DNA of 64,000 bases from an uncultured bacterium (GCA_947493945.1 CANLSR010000007.1:122872-186871); one strand, 5' to 3'; positions 24,336-35,215 are shown, numbered from the stretch's first letter. The notes: generated by a model not told the origin, from the letters alone. Translations and numbers: made by a program.

Positions 24336-25604
24336 ATGCGCGACACGCTCGCCGTCATCCTGGGCGGAGGGGCCGGCTCCCGGCTCTACCCGCTCACCGC
24401 CCACCGCTCCAAGCCGGCCGTCCCGCTGGCGGGCAAGTACCGCCTGATCGACATCCCGATCTCGAACTGCATCAACAGCGAGCTGTTGCGGATGTTCGTG
24501 GTGACGCAGTACAACTCGGCCAGCCTCAACCGCCACGTGGCCCGGACCTACCGGTTCGACCGGTTCGGGACCGGCTTCGTCACCATCCTGGCCGCCGAGC
24601 AGACGCCGGGCTCGCACGACTGGTACCAGGGCACCGCCGACGCCGTCCGCCAGTGCCTCAAGCACATCGACCCGTACCCGCACCGGCGCGTGCTCATCCT
24701 GTCGGGCGACCAGCTCTACCGGATGGACTTCAACACGTTCGCGGCGCACCACCGCTCGTCGTGGGCGGATCTGACCGTGGCCACGATCCCCGTCACGGCC
24801 GACCAAGCGCCGGGCTTCGGCATCTTAAAGACCGACGCCGACGGCATCATCACCCAGTTCCACGAGAAGCCCCAGCGCGACCAGCTCGACGGGCTCGACA
24901 GCCCGGTCTCGGACGCGATGCGCGAGCAGGGCCGGGTCTACCTCGCCTCGATGGGCATCTACATGTTCGAGCGCGACGTGCTCCGCGAGGTGCTCCTGGC
25001 CGACCCCGACGAGGCCGACTTTGGCCACCAGATCCTCCCGGCGGCCATCGCCAGCCGGCGCGTGGTGAGCTACCCGTTCGACGGCTACTGGTCGGACATC
25101 GGGACGGTGCGGTCGTTCTACGACGCCAACATCGCGCTGGCCGGCCCGGACCCGGAGTTCGACCTGTACGACGAGGACGCGCCCATCTTCACGAATGCGC
25201 GGATGCTGCCGCCGGCCAAGATCCAGGACGCCCGGGTGCGGCACTCGATGATCGCCGAGGCCTCGGTGGTCACGCACGCGACGGTCGAGGACTCGGTGGT
25301 CGGCATCCGGTCGTTCCTGTCGGGCGGGTCGGTCCTGCGCCGGACCGTGATGCTGGGCGCCGACTACCTCCCGTGGCGCGACCCCGGCCGGCGGCCCGGC
25401 CTCAACCCGCCGCTGGCGCCGGGCGTCGGCCCGCGGAGCGTGGTCGAGGGCGCGATCGTCGACAAGAACGTCCAGATCGGCGCCGACTGCCGGATCACCA
25501 ACGAGGCCGGCGTCCAAGAGGCGGACGGCGACGGCTGGTTTATCCGCGACGGGATCGTGGTGCTGCCCAAGAACGCCATCGTCCCCGACGGGACGGTGAT
25601 CTAG
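24336..25604 (+). CDS. glgC: Glucose-1-phosphate adenylyltransferase
   Basis: The enzyme makes ADP-glucose from glucose 1-phosphate and ATP, the committed step in glycogen synthesis. The 422-residue protein starts with the pyrophosphorylase loop VILGGGAGSRLYPLTAHRSKPAVP, then KYRLIDIPISNCINS, WYQGTADAVRQ, LSGDQLYRMD, FHEKP and FDGYWSDIGTV. A left-handed beta-helix domain forms the C-terminus. The stop overlaps the stop of the converging gene at 25601 by 4 nt (CTAG). Confidence 0.97.
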   Translation: MRDTLAVILGGGAGSRLYPLTAHRSKPAVPLAGKYRLIDIPISNCINSELLRMFVVTQYNSASLNRHVARTYRFDRFGTGFVTILAAEQTPGSHDWYQGTADAVRQCLKHIDPYPHRRVLILSGDQLYRMDFNTFAAHHRSSWADLTVATIPVTADQAPGFGILKTDADGIITQFHEKPQRDQLDGLDSPVSDAMREQGRVYLASMGIYMFERDVLREVLLADPDEADFGHQILPAAIASRRVVSYPFDGYWSDIGTVRSFYDANIALAGPDPEFDLYDEDAPIFTNARMLPPAKIQDARVRHSMIAEASVVTHATVEDSVVGIRSFLSGGSVLRRTVMLGADYLPWRDPGRRPGLNPPLAPGVGPRSVVEGAIVDKNVQIGADCRITNEAGVQEADGDGWFIRDGIVVLPKNAIVPDGTVI

Positions 25605-25942
25605 GGCGCGGCGCCGGCGCCCGACGCGCCGGCGCCCAACTCGGCCTCGCCCAGACGGTCCGCCAGCCGCTGGCTGTGGGCGACGGGCGCGGCGGCGAAC
25701 AGCGGCTTGGTCTCGGCCCAGGTCGTTCGGAACAGCGCCGACTGGCGGTAGGCGTCGAGCGCGGCCTGGTCGTCCCACCGGCTGAACGTGGTGAGCACGT
25801 TGGGGAACCGGGCGTCCTGCCACAGCTCCAGGTGCCGGCACCCGGGCGCCGCCGCGATCTTGGGACGGGCGTCGCGGAACAGGTCGAGAAAGTCCGCCAG
25901 CCGGTCGGGCTGGAACGTCATGCGGACGGTGCGGAGGAGCAT
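25601..25942 (-). CDS. Antibiotic biosynthesis monooxygenase (ABM) domain protein
   Basis: The 113-residue product is a small ferredoxin-like ABM-fold protein: LLRTVRMTFQPDRLADFLDLF, IAAAPGCRHLELWQDA, VLTTFSRWDDQAALDAYRQSALF and TWAETKPLF. Family members are haem-binding or quinone-modifying, and many have no known function. The last 18 residues (GAGASGAGAAP) are low complexity and overlap the glgC stop. It is convergent with glgC. Confidence 0.85.
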   Translation of the reverse strand: MLLRTVRMTFQPDRLADFLDLFRDARPKIAAAPGCRHLELWQDARFPNVLTTFSRWDDQAALDAYRQSALFRTTWAETKPLFAAAPVAHSQRLADRLGEAELGAGASGAGAAP

Positions 25943-25990
25943 GGAAAGTTGGAAAGTGGCGATTGCAAATGTCCCGCCCAACGTGACACC

Positions 25991-26015
25991 GTAGAGACGC
26001 CCCGTGGGGCGCCTC
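25991..26015. repeat. GTAGAGACGCCCC / GGGGCGCCTC palindromic repeat
   Basis: A clear copy of the GTAGAGACGCC family in the gap between the ABM gene and moeA. Its arms are GAGACGCCCC and GGGGCGCCTC with a 2-nt loop. Confidence 0.6.
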
Positions 26016-26078
26016 CTCCCGCGGTGCGACGCTCCAGCCAATCCGCGCGCCCCGCTGGCGGCCACGGTCGGCGCGCGT

Positions 26079-27278
26079 TCACCAGCCCCACGGGCGGAAA
26101 GGGACGCGGGCGCCGGCCGGCGCCTCGGGCCAGTCGGCGGGAAGGGTCGCCAGCCCGTCGGAGGCCAGCAGCGACCGCGCCACGTGCGAGCCCTGCGAGC
26201 CGGCCGGCGACAGCACCAGCGCGCCGCTGGCGGAGCGCGTGGCCGCGACGCGGACGAACGTCGTGAGCCCTTCGCGCTTGACGACGGCCTCCGCCAGCGC
26301 GCCGGTCTCGGGCGCCGGCTCCTCGGCCCGGCCCAGGCACGCCGCCAGCAGGGGGCGAACGTAGACCTCGAACCCGACGACGGCGCTCACCGGATTGCCC
26401 GGCAGCCCGATCACTGGCCGTCCGTCCCACGTCCCGAACGCCAGCGGCTTGCCGGGCCGCTGGCGGACCTGCCAAAAGTCCCACTCGACGCCGCGCGCGT
26501 CCAGCGCCGGGCGCACCAGGTCGCGCTCGCCCATCGACACGCCGCCGGCGAACACCAGCACGTCGGCATCGAAGGCGGCGTCGAGCACGCGCGCCAGATC
26601 GTCGGCGCGGTCGGCGGCGTGGAGGCGGAGCGGCCGGCCCCCGGCGGCCTCGACCTGGGCGGCCAGGGCCGGCCCGTTGGAGTCGCGGATCTGGCCCGGC
26701 CCCGGCTGGCGGTCCGCGTCGACGAGTTCGTCGCCGGTCGAGACGACGGCCACGACGGGGCGGCGGCGCACCGACAGCGTGGCGGCGCCCACGGACGCGA
26801 GCAGGCCGACGGCGCCGGCCGTCACCACGGCGCCGGCCTCCAGCACGGCGGCGCCGGCCGCCAGCGCCTCGCCGGCTCGCCGGATCGACAGGCCCGGCGT
26901 CGGCAGCCGGTCGAACCGGACGGCGTCGTCCTGGCGCTCGGTCCACTCGATGGGCACCACGGCCTCGGTGCCGGCCGGCAACGGCGCGCCGGTCATCACG
27001 GCCACGGCGGCGCCCGGAGGCAGCGCCATCGGCGCCGCGGCGCCCGCGTGGACGGCCCCCGCCAGCGGCAGCGCGCCGGGCGCGGGGAGGTCGCCGACCC
27101 GGACGGCGTAGCCGTCCATCGCCGAGGTGTCGAACGGCGGCAGCGGCCCGTCAGCCACGACCGGCGCCGCCAGCGTCCGCCCGACGGCTTGCGCCAGCGG
27201 GGCGGGCTCGGGCGCCGTGACGCGCGCCGAGGCCAGGACGGTGGCGAGCGCGTGCTCTACCGATACGAACGTGTCCAT
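26079..27278 (-). CDS. moeA: Molybdopterin molybdenumtransferase
   Basis: MoeA inserts molybdate into adenylylated molybdopterin. The 399-residue protein has the signature region (DTSAMDGYAVRVGDLPAPG), GAAVAVMTGAPLPAGTEAVVP, RRAGEALAAGAAVLEAG, the MPT-binding domain motifs VVSTGDELVDADR, RDSNGPAL, VFAGGVSMGERDLVR and GKPLAFGTWDGRPVIGLPGNPVS. Length fits the family. moaB lies about 2 kb away on the same strand, so the cofactor genes are loosely clustered. Confidence 0.96.
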   Translation of the reverse strand: MDTFVSVEHALATVLASARVTAPEPAPLAQAVGRTLAAPVVADGPLPPFDTSAMDGYAVRVGDLPAPGALPLAGAVHAGAAAPMALPPGAAVAVMTGAPLPAGTEAVVPIEWTERQDDAVRFDRLPTPGLSIRRAGEALAAGAAVLEAGAVVTAGAVGLLASVGAATLSVRRRPVVAVVSTGDELVDADRQPGPGQIRDSNGPALAAQVEAAGGRPLRLHAADRADDLARVLDAAFDADVLVFAGGVSMGERDLVRPALDARGVEWDFWQVRQRPGKPLAFGTWDGRPVIGLPGNPVSAVVGFEVYVRPLLAACLGRAEEPAPETGALAEAVVKREGLTTFVRVAATRSASGALVLSPAGSQGSHVARSLLASDGLATLPADWPEAPAGARVPFRPWGW

Positions 27279-27354
27279 CGCGTGCCGCTGGCTGGCGCTG
27301 GCTCCGCCGACCTGCCGGTTGTCCCTCCGGGGCGGCGGACCGGGTGGGCGGGAG

Positions 27355-27693
27355 CTAGCCGCCGTAGCCGAACAGGCCCATGAACTTGGTCGCGAACGGG
27401 ACCGAGCCCTTCATCTTGACCTTGCCCTGCATCATGGCCATCATCGGGTTCAGGTCGCCGTTCTCGATCTTGACCCAGTCCTCGGTCTTGGCGGTCAGCC
27501 GCAGCGTCGGGTCCTCGGGCACCTCGCCGTCCAGGACGTCCAGCTCGCCGTTGTGGACGTAGAGCGTCACGTCGCGCGCGTTGTCGCCGGTCAGTTCCAT
27601 GTGGACGCGGTCGTCCATCGACTGGGCCTTGTCGGCGTTGAAGCGGTCGGGGTAGGAGGCGAGGACGTCGTCGAAGGTGGCGTAGCGGGGCAT
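27355..27693 (-). CDS. SCP2 sterol-binding domain protein
   Basis: The 112-residue product is a stand-alone SCP2-like domain: FNADKAQSMDDRVHMELTG, DVTLYVHNGELDVLDGEV, PTLRLTAKTEDWVKIENGDLNPMMAMMQGKVKMKGSV and a C-terminal FATKFMGLFG. Such proteins bind lipids or acyl chains; the ligand is unknown. The gene is 77 nt from moeA on the same strand and may be co-transcribed with it. Confidence 0.93.
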   Translation of the reverse strand: MPRYATFDDVLASYPDRFNADKAQSMDDRVHMELTGDNARDVTLYVHNGELDVLDGEVPEDPTLRLTAKTEDWVKIENGDLNPMMAMMQGKVKMKGSVPFATKFMGLFGYGG

Positions 27694-27782
27694 GGGGTCG
27701 GGGGAGATGGGGGCCGGAAGATAGGAGCCGCTTGGAACTCGGGGTGCCGCCTCGCGTGGCCCGACCTCGTCCCCCGTTTCCC

Positions 27783-28235
27783 ATGCTCGCCGACCCCGAG
27801 ACGACGCTCGTCACGCCCCGAGGCCCCGTCACGGTCACGTCCCGGCCCGACGCCCCGCGCCGCACGCGCGCCCGCGCCGACGCCCACCGCGACTTTGTGG
27901 CGTCGCACTGGGCCGAGCTGGCGGCGGCGGCCTTCGAGGGCTACCAGCGCCACGGCGCCGGCGCGGTCGTGCTGTGGCGGAGCGACAAGCCGCGCCGGCT
28001 TCGCCCACGGCCGTTCGAGCCCGAGCGGCTGTTTTTTACGACCCAGATCCACAACCTCCCCGGCACGACCGAGGCCGACTTCGACGGCTGGGAGGCCCGC
28101 CAGCTGGAGACCTACGACCCCCAGGCCGAGGCGCTGGTGGTGTTCGTCGAGGGCGGCGGCGTGGTCGGCTACCGCGTCGCCGGCACGCCGCGCCCGCCGC
28201 GCGCGCTCGCGGACGCCCGGGCGGCCCACAACTGA
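27783..28235 (+). CDS. Hypothetical protein
   Basis: The 150-residue product has no family I recognise. Its N-terminus is Thr/Arg-rich (TLVTPRGPVTVTSRPDAPRRTR), followed by a helical stretch (HRDFVASHWAELAAAAFEGYQRHGAGAVV) and a beta-rich end (EALVVFVEGGGVVGYRVAG). No signal peptide or membrane segment is visible. It is divergent from the SCP2 gene. Confidence 0.7.
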   Translation: MLADPETTLVTPRGPVTVTSRPDAPRRTRARADAHRDFVASHWAELAAAAFEGYQRHGAGAVVLWRSDKPRRLRPRPFEPERLFFTTQIHNLPGTTEADFDGWEARQLETYDPQAEALVVFVEGGGVVGYRVAGTPRPPRALADARAAHN

Positions 28236-28346
28236 CTGCCCGCGGTCGGCCGTCCAGTCTCGGCCGATGGCGGCCGCCGGCTGGAACGGCGTTCGGGACG
28301 GGCTCGTTGGCCCGGCCCCCTCTTTTCTTCCGTCTCCCCGCCCCTC

Positions 28347-29195
28347 ATGGCCCGCTTCCTCTGCGCCGTCCACGCCCCCAAAGCCGCGCCCCGCGCCTTC
28401 GCCCTCGTCGAGGTCGAGGACCGCCCCGACGCGCCCGTCTACACCGTCCGCGACCTGCGTTCGATCGACGTGCCCGAGGGCGCCGAGGGCGGCGAGCCGT
28501 TCCGCGACGTGTTCGACGCCGTCAACTCGGAGCCGCAGTACGCCGCCCAGACCACGTTCGTCACCACGGGCGGCCAGCGCGCGGCCGACGCCATCCACGA
28601 GCACGGCCCGAGCGCCGTGGCCGTGACGCTGCTGGACAAGGACGGCCCCGACACCGACGCCCACGACGTCTCGCTCCAGGTGCTCGTCGACACGTTCGAG
28701 CGGCTCTACCGCGACGGCGCCGTGACCGTGCCCGGCTCGCTCGACGCCGCCTCGGCCGCGGTCGACGCGCTCTACCGCGAGGCCGACCTGGAGGCCGCCG
28801 CGCCGGGCTCCGACCGCGACGCCAACGGCGACCTCGACACGGGCTCCACGACGCTGGCCGGCACCACGGTGCCCGGCGACGGCCCCAACCCGACCGTCGT
28901 GGAGCAGTCGGGCTCGGAGGCGTCCGACTCGACCGAGGTCATCGAGGCGCCGGTCACGGCCGCCGAGGCCAGCGCCGCCGCCGTCGACGCCCGCCAGCAG
29001 GTCGCCCGCATCGCCGCCTCGACGGGCGCCCCGGCCCCGGACCTGGGCGACGCCGAGGCCACGGCCACCGCGCTGGCGCTGGCGTGCTGGTTCGGCGAGA
29101 CCTCGCGCGACACCTTGCCCGAGACGGACAAGGCCGACGAGGCCCTCGCGGCCCGGTCAAAGCGGCAGGACAAGCGCAACGCACAGCGCTCGTAG
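28347..29195 (+). CDS. Hypothetical protein
   Basis: The 282-residue product is soluble and acidic. The N-terminal 130 residues look folded (FLCAVHAPKAAPRAFALVEVEDRP, AVAVTLLDKDGPDTDAH); the middle is a low-complexity linker (residues about 150-195) rich in Gly, Ser, Thr and Asp; the C-terminal part has Ala-rich helices. No family is recognised. It may be co-directional with the preceding small gene, 111 nt away. Confidence 0.7.
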   Translation: MARFLCAVHAPKAAPRAFALVEVEDRPDAPVYTVRDLRSIDVPEGAEGGEPFRDVFDAVNSEPQYAAQTTFVTTGGQRAADAIHEHGPSAVAVTLLDKDGPDTDAHDVSLQVLVDTFERLYRDGAVTVPGSLDAASAAVDALYREADLEAAAPGSDRDANGDLDTGSTTLAGTTVPGDGPNPTVVEQSGSEASDSTEVIEAPVTAAEASAAAVDARQQVARIAASTGAPAPDLGDAEATATALALACWFGETSRDTLPETDKADEALAARSKRQDKRNAQRS

Positions 29196-29385
29196 CGGCC
29201 CCTGGTCCATCGCCGACCGCCCCGCTGGCGGCCGGCGTCGGCCGGCGGGTCCGCTGTGTCCGTCCAGGACGCCACGACGTCGTCCTGAGCGCTAGACGGC
29301 CCCCGAGGGACGGCGCGGCCAAGGACCCCGACCTAAGTTGCTGATGAGGCCACTCGGCGCCGGCGAGTCGAAAACATGGCGCGGG

Positions 29386-29946
29386 CTACTCAACGGGGAA
29401 CTCGACCCGGCCCGGAGGCTGGGCCGGCTTGCGCACGACCTCGTGGGCCAGGTGGCGGAGGTCGGGCAGGATGAGCTCGCCGACCGCCAGCTCGGCGGCC
29501 GCTTGGGACCCGGGGCAGCAGAACAGCAGCGTCCCGGCCGGCTCGTCCTCGGCGCCGTAGAGCCCGGCCGTGGCCCGCGACAGCATGGCCGCGGCGCCGA
29601 TCTGGTCGTAGGACTTCATCCGGAACAGCTCGCCAAAGCCGGGCAGCGCCTTCTGGATCAGCCGCTCGGCCACCTCGACCGTCGTGTCGCGGCGCCCGAT
29701 GCCCGTCCCGCCCGTCGTGATCACCACCTCGACCTGGCCCGCTAGGTGGAGCAGCACGGCGCGGATGGCCTCGCCGTCGTCGGGCACGATCCGGTAGAAG
29801 TCGACGGTGTGGCCGCCCTCCCGGAGCGCGCGCTTGATCGACTCGCCGCTGTGGTCGTCGGCCTCGGTCCGCGTGTCCGACACGGTGATGACGGCGCACG
29901 CGACGGGGCGGTCGGGGGCGGCGGCGCGGTGGGACTCGGCGGACAT
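29386..29946 (-). CDS. moaB: Molybdenum cofactor biosynthesis protein B (MoaB/Mog family)
   Basis: The protein adenylylates molybdopterin (MogA-type) or is a MoaB relative. The 186 residues include CAVITVSDTRTEADDHSG, the substrate loop TTGGTGIGRRDTTVEV and LLFCCPGSQAAAELAVGELILPDL. Together with moeA it would complete the last cofactor steps. The exact split between MoaB and MogA roles cannot be decided from the sequence. It lies 24 nt downstream of yidD on the same strand. Confidence 0.94.
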   Translation of the reverse strand: MSAESHRAAAPDRPVACAVITVSDTRTEADDHSGESIKRALREGGHTVDFYRIVPDDGEAIRAVLLHLAGQVEVVITTGGTGIGRRDTTVEVAERLIQKALPGFGELFRMKSYDQIGAAAMLSRATAGLYGAEDEPAGTLLFCCPGSQAAAELAVGELILPDLRHLAHEVVRKPAQPPGRVEFPVE

Positions 29947-29970
29947 GGGGGCGGGGTCGGCGGGGCGGTG

Positions 29971-30375
29971 TCACCCGGACCGCGGCGCCTCCGTTCCCGG
30001 CCCGGCGGTTTGCGGCCCCCCGGTTTGCGGTCCGCTAGGTTTCGGCTCCCCGAACCAACGCGGCGGGTCGTGGCCGTGGCCGCCCCACGGGTTGCACCGC
30101 GCGATGCGCCACAGCGCCAGCACCGAGCCCCGGAGCGCGCCGTACTGGCGGAGCGACTGGACGGCGTACTCCGAGCACGTCGGGGTGTAGCGGCACGTGG
30201 CCGGCAGCCAGGGCGAGACGGCGCCCTGGTAGAGCCGGACGACGCCGACCAGCGCCAGCCGGGGGATCCGCCAGAGCAACAATGGCACGCGGCGGACGAA
30301 GGACGGCGAACCGGCCGGGAGACTGAGCGAGTCGCCGCCGGTGGTTCGCCTTCCGGGGTCCGGCTCGCTAGGCAT
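29971..30375 (-). CDS. yidD: Membrane protein insertion efficiency factor
   Basis: This small protein is thought to help membrane insertion by YidC. The 134-residue product has the family core [31 protein letters not shown] and [12 protein letters not shown]. It is longer than usual (70-85): a 30-residue N-terminal extension and a Gly/Pro-rich tail ([17 protein letters not shown]) with short internal repeats. The start overlaps the gdh stop by 8 nt. The usual neighbours rnpA and yidC are absent here. Confidence 0.93.
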   Translation of the reverse strand: MPSEPDPGRRTTGGDSLSLPAGSPSFVRRVPLLLWRIPRLALVGVVRLYQGAVSPWLPATCRYTPTCSEYAVQSLRQYGALRGSVLALWRIARCNPWGGHGHDPPRWFGEPKPSGPQTGGPQTAGPGTEAPRSG

Positions 30376-31681
30376 AGATGCCGCGCATCTTGAGCGCGCC
30401 GGCCACCTTCTCGATGGCGATCACGTAGGCCCCGATGCGCATCGACGTGTCGTAGCGCTCGGCGGCGTCGTAGACCCGGTCGAAGGCGGCGCGCATCATG
30501 CGGTCCAGGCGGCGGTTGACGCGGTCGCGGCTCCAGAAGTAGCCCTGGCGGTCCTGGACCCACTCGAAGTAGGACACGGTCACGCCGCCGGCGTTGGCCA
30601 GGATGTCGGGGATGACCAGCACGCCGTTCTCGTTCAGGATCTCGTCGGCCTCGGGCGTGGTCGGCCCGTTGGCGCCCTCGGCCACGATCTTGGCCTTGAC
30701 GTCGGCGGCGTTCTGGGCCGTGATCTGGTTTTCCTTGGCGCACGGGGCCAGCACGTCCACGTCGAGCGCCAGCAGCTCGGCGTTGGAGATCGGCTCGGCG
30801 CCGTCGAACCCCTCCAGCGAGCGGTTGTGGGCCTCGGAGTAGGCGATGGCCGCGTCGATGTCGATGCCGTCGGCGTTGTAGTAACCGCCCGAGACGTCGC
30901 TCACCGCGACCACGGAGCAGCCCTGCTCGCGCAGGAGCTGGGCCGCGACCGAGCCCACGTTGCCGAAGCCCTGCACGGCGACGGTCGCCTGGCCCGGCCG
31001 CATCCCCAGCCGGTTCATCGCGCCCAGCGTCGTCGTCATGACGCCGCGGCCGGTGGCCTCACGGCGGCCCTCCGACCCGCCGATCAGGATCGGCTTGCCG
31101 GTCACCACGGCCGTCTCGGTCCGCTTGGCGTGCATCGAGTAGGTGTCCAACAGCCAGGCCATCACCTGCTCGTTGGTGTTCATGTCGGGGGCCGGGATGT
31201 CCTTGTCCGGCCCGAACACGTCGAGCAGGTTGGCCGTGTAGCGGCGCGTCAGGCGCTCGACCTCGCCGGATGACATCTGGCTCGGGTCGCACGTCACGCC
31301 GCCCTTGGCGCCGCCGAACGGGACGCCGACGACGGCGCACTTCCAGGTCATCCAGGCCGCCAGCGCCTTGACCTCCTCCATGTGGACGTCGGGCGCGAAC
31401 CGGATGCCGCCCTTGGACGGCCCGAGCACCTCGGAGTGGATCACGCGGTAGCCCTCGAACACCTTGAGCTTGCCGTCGTCCATGACCACCGGGATGGAGG
31501 TGATGTGGATGCGCGACGGGGCGCGGAGGACCTCGTAGAGGCCGGGGTCGAGGTTGAGGAGCTCGGCGGCCACGTCGAACCGCTCCATCATCGACTGGAA
31601 CGGGTCGTCCTTGTCGACGTGGGGCGCGGGCTCTTGGTAGATGGAGGGGGTCTTGACGTCGCGCTTGAAGGGGGTCGGCAT
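30368..31681 (-). CDS. Glu/Leu/Phe/Val dehydrogenase (glutamate dehydrogenase)
   Basis: The enzyme interconverts glutamate and 2-oxoglutarate with NAD(P). The 437-residue protein fits the short hexameric family: [21 protein letters not shown], the catalytic Lys region [41 protein letters not shown] and the Rossmann motif QGFGNVGS. The C-terminal [20 protein letters not shown] is typical. Alanine dehydrogenase and racemase lie 1 kb away on the other strand, so amino-acid nitrogen metabolism is clustered here. Confidence 0.95.
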   Translation of the reverse strand: MPTPFKRDVKTPSIYQEPAPHVDKDDPFQSMMERFDVAAELLNLDPGLYEVLRAPSRIHITSIPVVMDDGKLKVFEGYRVIHSEVLGPSKGGIRFAPDVHMEEVKALAAWMTWKCAVVGVPFGGAKGGVTCDPSQMSSGEVERLTRRYTANLLDVFGPDKDIPAPDMNTNEQVMAWLLDTYSMHAKRTETAVVTGKPILIGGSEGRREATGRGVMTTTLGAMNRLGMRPGQATVAVQGFGNVGSVAAQLLREQGCSVVAVSDVSGGYYNADGIDIDAAIAYSEAHNRSLEGFDGAEPISNAELLALDVDVLAPCAKENQITAQNAADVKAKIVAEGANGPTTPEADEILNENGVLVIPDILANAGGVTVSYFEWVQDRQGYFWSRDRVNRRLDRMMRAAFDRVYDAAERYDTSMRIGAYVIAIEKVAGALKMRGIYA

Positions 31682-31713
31682 AGTGAGGAGACCGGAGGCG
31701 GGGAGAGTGGCGG

Positions 31714-31721
31714 TGAAGGTA
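31714..31721 (-). promoter_or_regulatory. Candidate -7 box of glutamate dehydrogenase gene
   Basis: TACCTTCA on the minus strand, about 32 nt before the ATG, fits the TAnnTTTG form loosely. Confidence 0.4.
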
Positions 31722-31892
31722 CGGGGCGGTCTGCCTGGAGGGTCCGTCTGGACGCTATGAATCGGAAGCGCTTCCGGGCGGGGCCCGGGGCGCCCGTGGG
31801 GCCCGGACGAGGGGAGGGGCGGAGGAAACGGCGCGGCCCCCTGGCGCCGGCCGCTGGCGGTGGACATCTTCGGCCCCCACCCCTCGTCCCCC

Positions 31893-32720
31893 GTGACCCG
31901 CCAGCGCCTCAAGGACATCGCCTCGCTCGCCCGCCGCAAGGGGCGCCGCCGCCTGGGCGAGTTCCTGGTCGAGGGCGTCCGCTCGGTCGAGGCCGCGCTC
32001 GCCGCCGGCGCCCCGCTCGCCGAGGTGCTGGTGGCCGACGTGGCCCATCCTGGTCCAGGCGACCGCGTCGCCGGGCTGGCGGAGGCCGCCGGCGTGCCGG
32101 TCCACCGCGTGGCGCCGCACGAGCTGGACCGCGCGAGCGACGCCCAGACGTCGCAGGGCGTGCTCGCCGTGGCGCGCTCGGTCGTGGCCGCCGGGCTGGC
32201 GGACGCCAGCGGGCCGGTGCTGCTGCTCGACGGCGTCCAGGACCCCGGCAACGTGGGCGCGCTGGTGCGCACGGCGGCGTGGTACGGCGTGGCCGCCGTC
32301 GTGGGCGACGAGAACACGGCCGACTTCGAGAGCCCCAAGGCCGTCCGGGCGTCGATGGGCGGGGTCTGGGATCTGGGGCTGGTGCGCGTGCCGGATCTTG
32401 TCCCCGTCCTCGACCAGCTGGCGGCGGCCGGCGTCCAGGCGTGGGGCGCGGATCTGGGCGGGACGCCGGTCGAGGCGTGGGCGCCGGGCCCGGACGCCGC
32501 GCTGGTCATGGGCAGCGAGGCCCACGGGCTCTCGCCCGGCGTCTCGGACTGGCTCCGGCGCCAGCCGCCAGCGGGGGGGCGGTTCGTCCACGTCCCGCCC
32601 CGCTGGCGTCGGCCGCCCGCGGCCGGGGCGGCGGCAGGCGGGGCGGCGGTGGCGCGCGGCGTCGAGTCGCTCAACGTGGTCGTGGCCGGCGGGGTGCTGC
32701 TGTCGCGGTGGCTGGGGTGA
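31893..32720 (+). CDS. TrmH/SpoU family RNA methyltransferase
   Basis: The product is a SPOUT 2'-O-methyltransferase, probably acting on 23S rRNA or tRNA. From GTG 31893 (275 residues) it starts [27 protein letters not shown], matching the substrate-binding N-domain. Motif 1 is [17 protein letters not shown], motif 2 is [13 protein letters not shown] and motif 3 is [14 protein letters not shown]. Between HVP and VESLN about 20 extra residues ([15 protein letters not shown]...) break the usual short spacing; they are encoded by CCGCTGGCGG-type repeat DNA. A GTG at 31860 would add 11 residues. Confidence 0.92.
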   Translation: MTRQRLKDIASLARRKGRRRLGEFLVEGVRSVEAALAAGAPLAEVLVADVAHPGPGDRVAGLAEAAGVPVHRVAPHELDRASDAQTSQGVLAVARSVVAAGLADASGPVLLLDGVQDPGNVGALVRTAAWYGVAAVVGDENTADFESPKAVRASMGGVWDLGLVRVPDLVPVLDQLAAAGVQAWGADLGGTPVEAWAPGPDAALVMGSEAHGLSPGVSDWLRRQPPAGGRFVHVPPRWRRPPAAGAAAGGAAVARGVESLNVVVAGGVLLSRWLG

Positions 32721-32817
32721 CGGTCGGGCTCGTGCGTAGAGATCCGGCCGGCCCGTGCACGGGCCGGCCGGCGCTCCCCGTCGGAGCCCGAGCCCCCGCC
32801 AGCGGCTCGGGCGCGAG

Positions 32818-32825
32818 TAGCTTAG
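32818..32825 (+). promoter_or_regulatory. Candidate -7 box, 4 nt before alanine dehydrogenase ATG
   Basis: TAGCTTAG ends 4 nt before the ATG at 32830, again predicting a leaderless mRNA. Confidence 0.45.
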
Positions 32826-32829
32826 CGGC

Positions 32830-34050
32830 ATGGAAATCCCCGCCATCCAGGGCCTCCAGGTCGAGACGCCGCTGCTCCCGCTGGAGAAGCCGGCCGCCCT
32901 GTCCGAGCGCCAGCAGCACCTGCGCATCGGCGTCCCGTCCGAGGCCCCCAACGACGAGCGGCGCGTGGCGCTGGCGCCCTCCGCGACGGCGCTCTTGGTG
33001 GCCAACGGCCACGAGGTCGTGATCGAGTCCGGGGCCGGCGCCGAGGCCCAGTTCTCGGACCACGCCTACGCCGAGGCCGGCTGCGCCGTCGTCGGCTCGG
33101 CCGACGAGGTCTACGGCCAGGCTGACCTGGTGGCCAAGGTGTTCCCGCCGCGGCCCGACGAGCTCGACCTGATGCGCGAGCGCCAGGTGCTCATCTCGGC
33201 CCTGCACCTGGGCGGGCTCCAGCCCGACACGTTGAAGCGGCTGATGGAGCTCCGCGTGACCGGCATCGGCTTCGAGTTTATCGCCGACGCCGACGGCACG
33301 CTGCCCATCGTGCGCATGATGCACGAGATCTCGGGCTCGATGGCCGTCCAGACAGCGGCGCGGCTGCTCGAGTCCTCCGAGGGCGGGCGCGGCGTGATGC
33401 TGGGCGGGATCTCGGGCGTGCCCCCGGCGACGGTCGTGATCCTGGGCGCCGGCGTGATCGGCGAGTGGGCGGCGCGGACGGCCATCGGCTTCGGGGCCCA
33501 CACCATCGTGCTCGACACCGACCTCCCGGCGCTCCGCCAGATCGAGCACACCCTGGACCGCCGCGTGACGACGGCGATGGGCAACCCGACCTACGTCAAG
33601 AGCGCCGTCAAAAACGCCGACGTGGTCATCGGCGCGGCCATGTCGATGGGCCAGCGCTCGCCCGTCGTGGTGACGGAGGAGATGGTGGCCTCGATGCGCT
33701 CCGGCTCGGTCATCGTGGACCTGGTGATGGACCAGGGCGGCTGCATCGAGACCAGCTACCCGACCACGCCCGACCAGCCCACGTTCACGTGCCACGGCGT
33801 CGTCCACCACTGCCTCCCCAACCTCCCGTCGTCGGTCGCGCGGACGGGGACGTACGCGCTCTCCAACGCGCTGACGCCGTACCTCCTGGAGATCGGCGAG
33901 GCGGGCAGCATCAACGACGCGCTGTGGTCCAACGTGTCGCTCCGGACGGGCGCCTACGTCTACCGCCGGCACCTGACCAAAAAGAGCCTGGCGGCCATGT
34001 TCGGGATGCCCCACCGCGACATCGAGCTGCTCATCGCCTCGGGCATCTGA
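32830..34050 (+). CDS. ald: Alanine dehydrogenase
   Basis: The enzyme interconverts L-alanine and pyruvate with NAD. The 406-residue protein has the N-terminal [17 protein letters not shown], the Rossmann motif [35 protein letters not shown] and the C-terminal [30 protein letters not shown] typical of the AlaDH/PNT family. It is about 35 residues longer at the N-terminus than standard enzymes (370). Alanine racemase follows 43 nt downstream, so the pair links L-alanine, pyruvate and D-alanine for cell-wall synthesis. Confidence 0.93.
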   Translation: MEIPAIQGLQVETPLLPLEKPAALSERQQHLRIGVPSEAPNDERRVALAPSATALLVANGHEVVIESGAGAEAQFSDHAYAEAGCAVVGSADEVYGQADLVAKVFPPRPDELDLMRERQVLISALHLGGLQPDTLKRLMELRVTGIGFEFIADADGTLPIVRMMHEISGSMAVQTAARLLESSEGGRGVMLGGISGVPPATVVILGAGVIGEWAARTAIGFGAHTIVLDTDLPALRQIEHTLDRRVTTAMGNPTYVKSAVKNADVVIGAAMSMGQRSPVVVTEEMVASMRSGSVIVDLVMDQGGCIETSYPTTPDQPTFTCHGVVHHCLPNLPSSVARTGTYALSNALTPYLLEIGEAGSINDALWSNVSLRTGAYVYRRHLTKKSLAAMFGMPHRDIELLIASGI

Positions 34051-34093
34051 TGCGGACCGCCCCCGCCCCGCTGGCGGTCGCCGCCGGCGCGTC

Positions 34094-35215
<1,122 letters not shown>

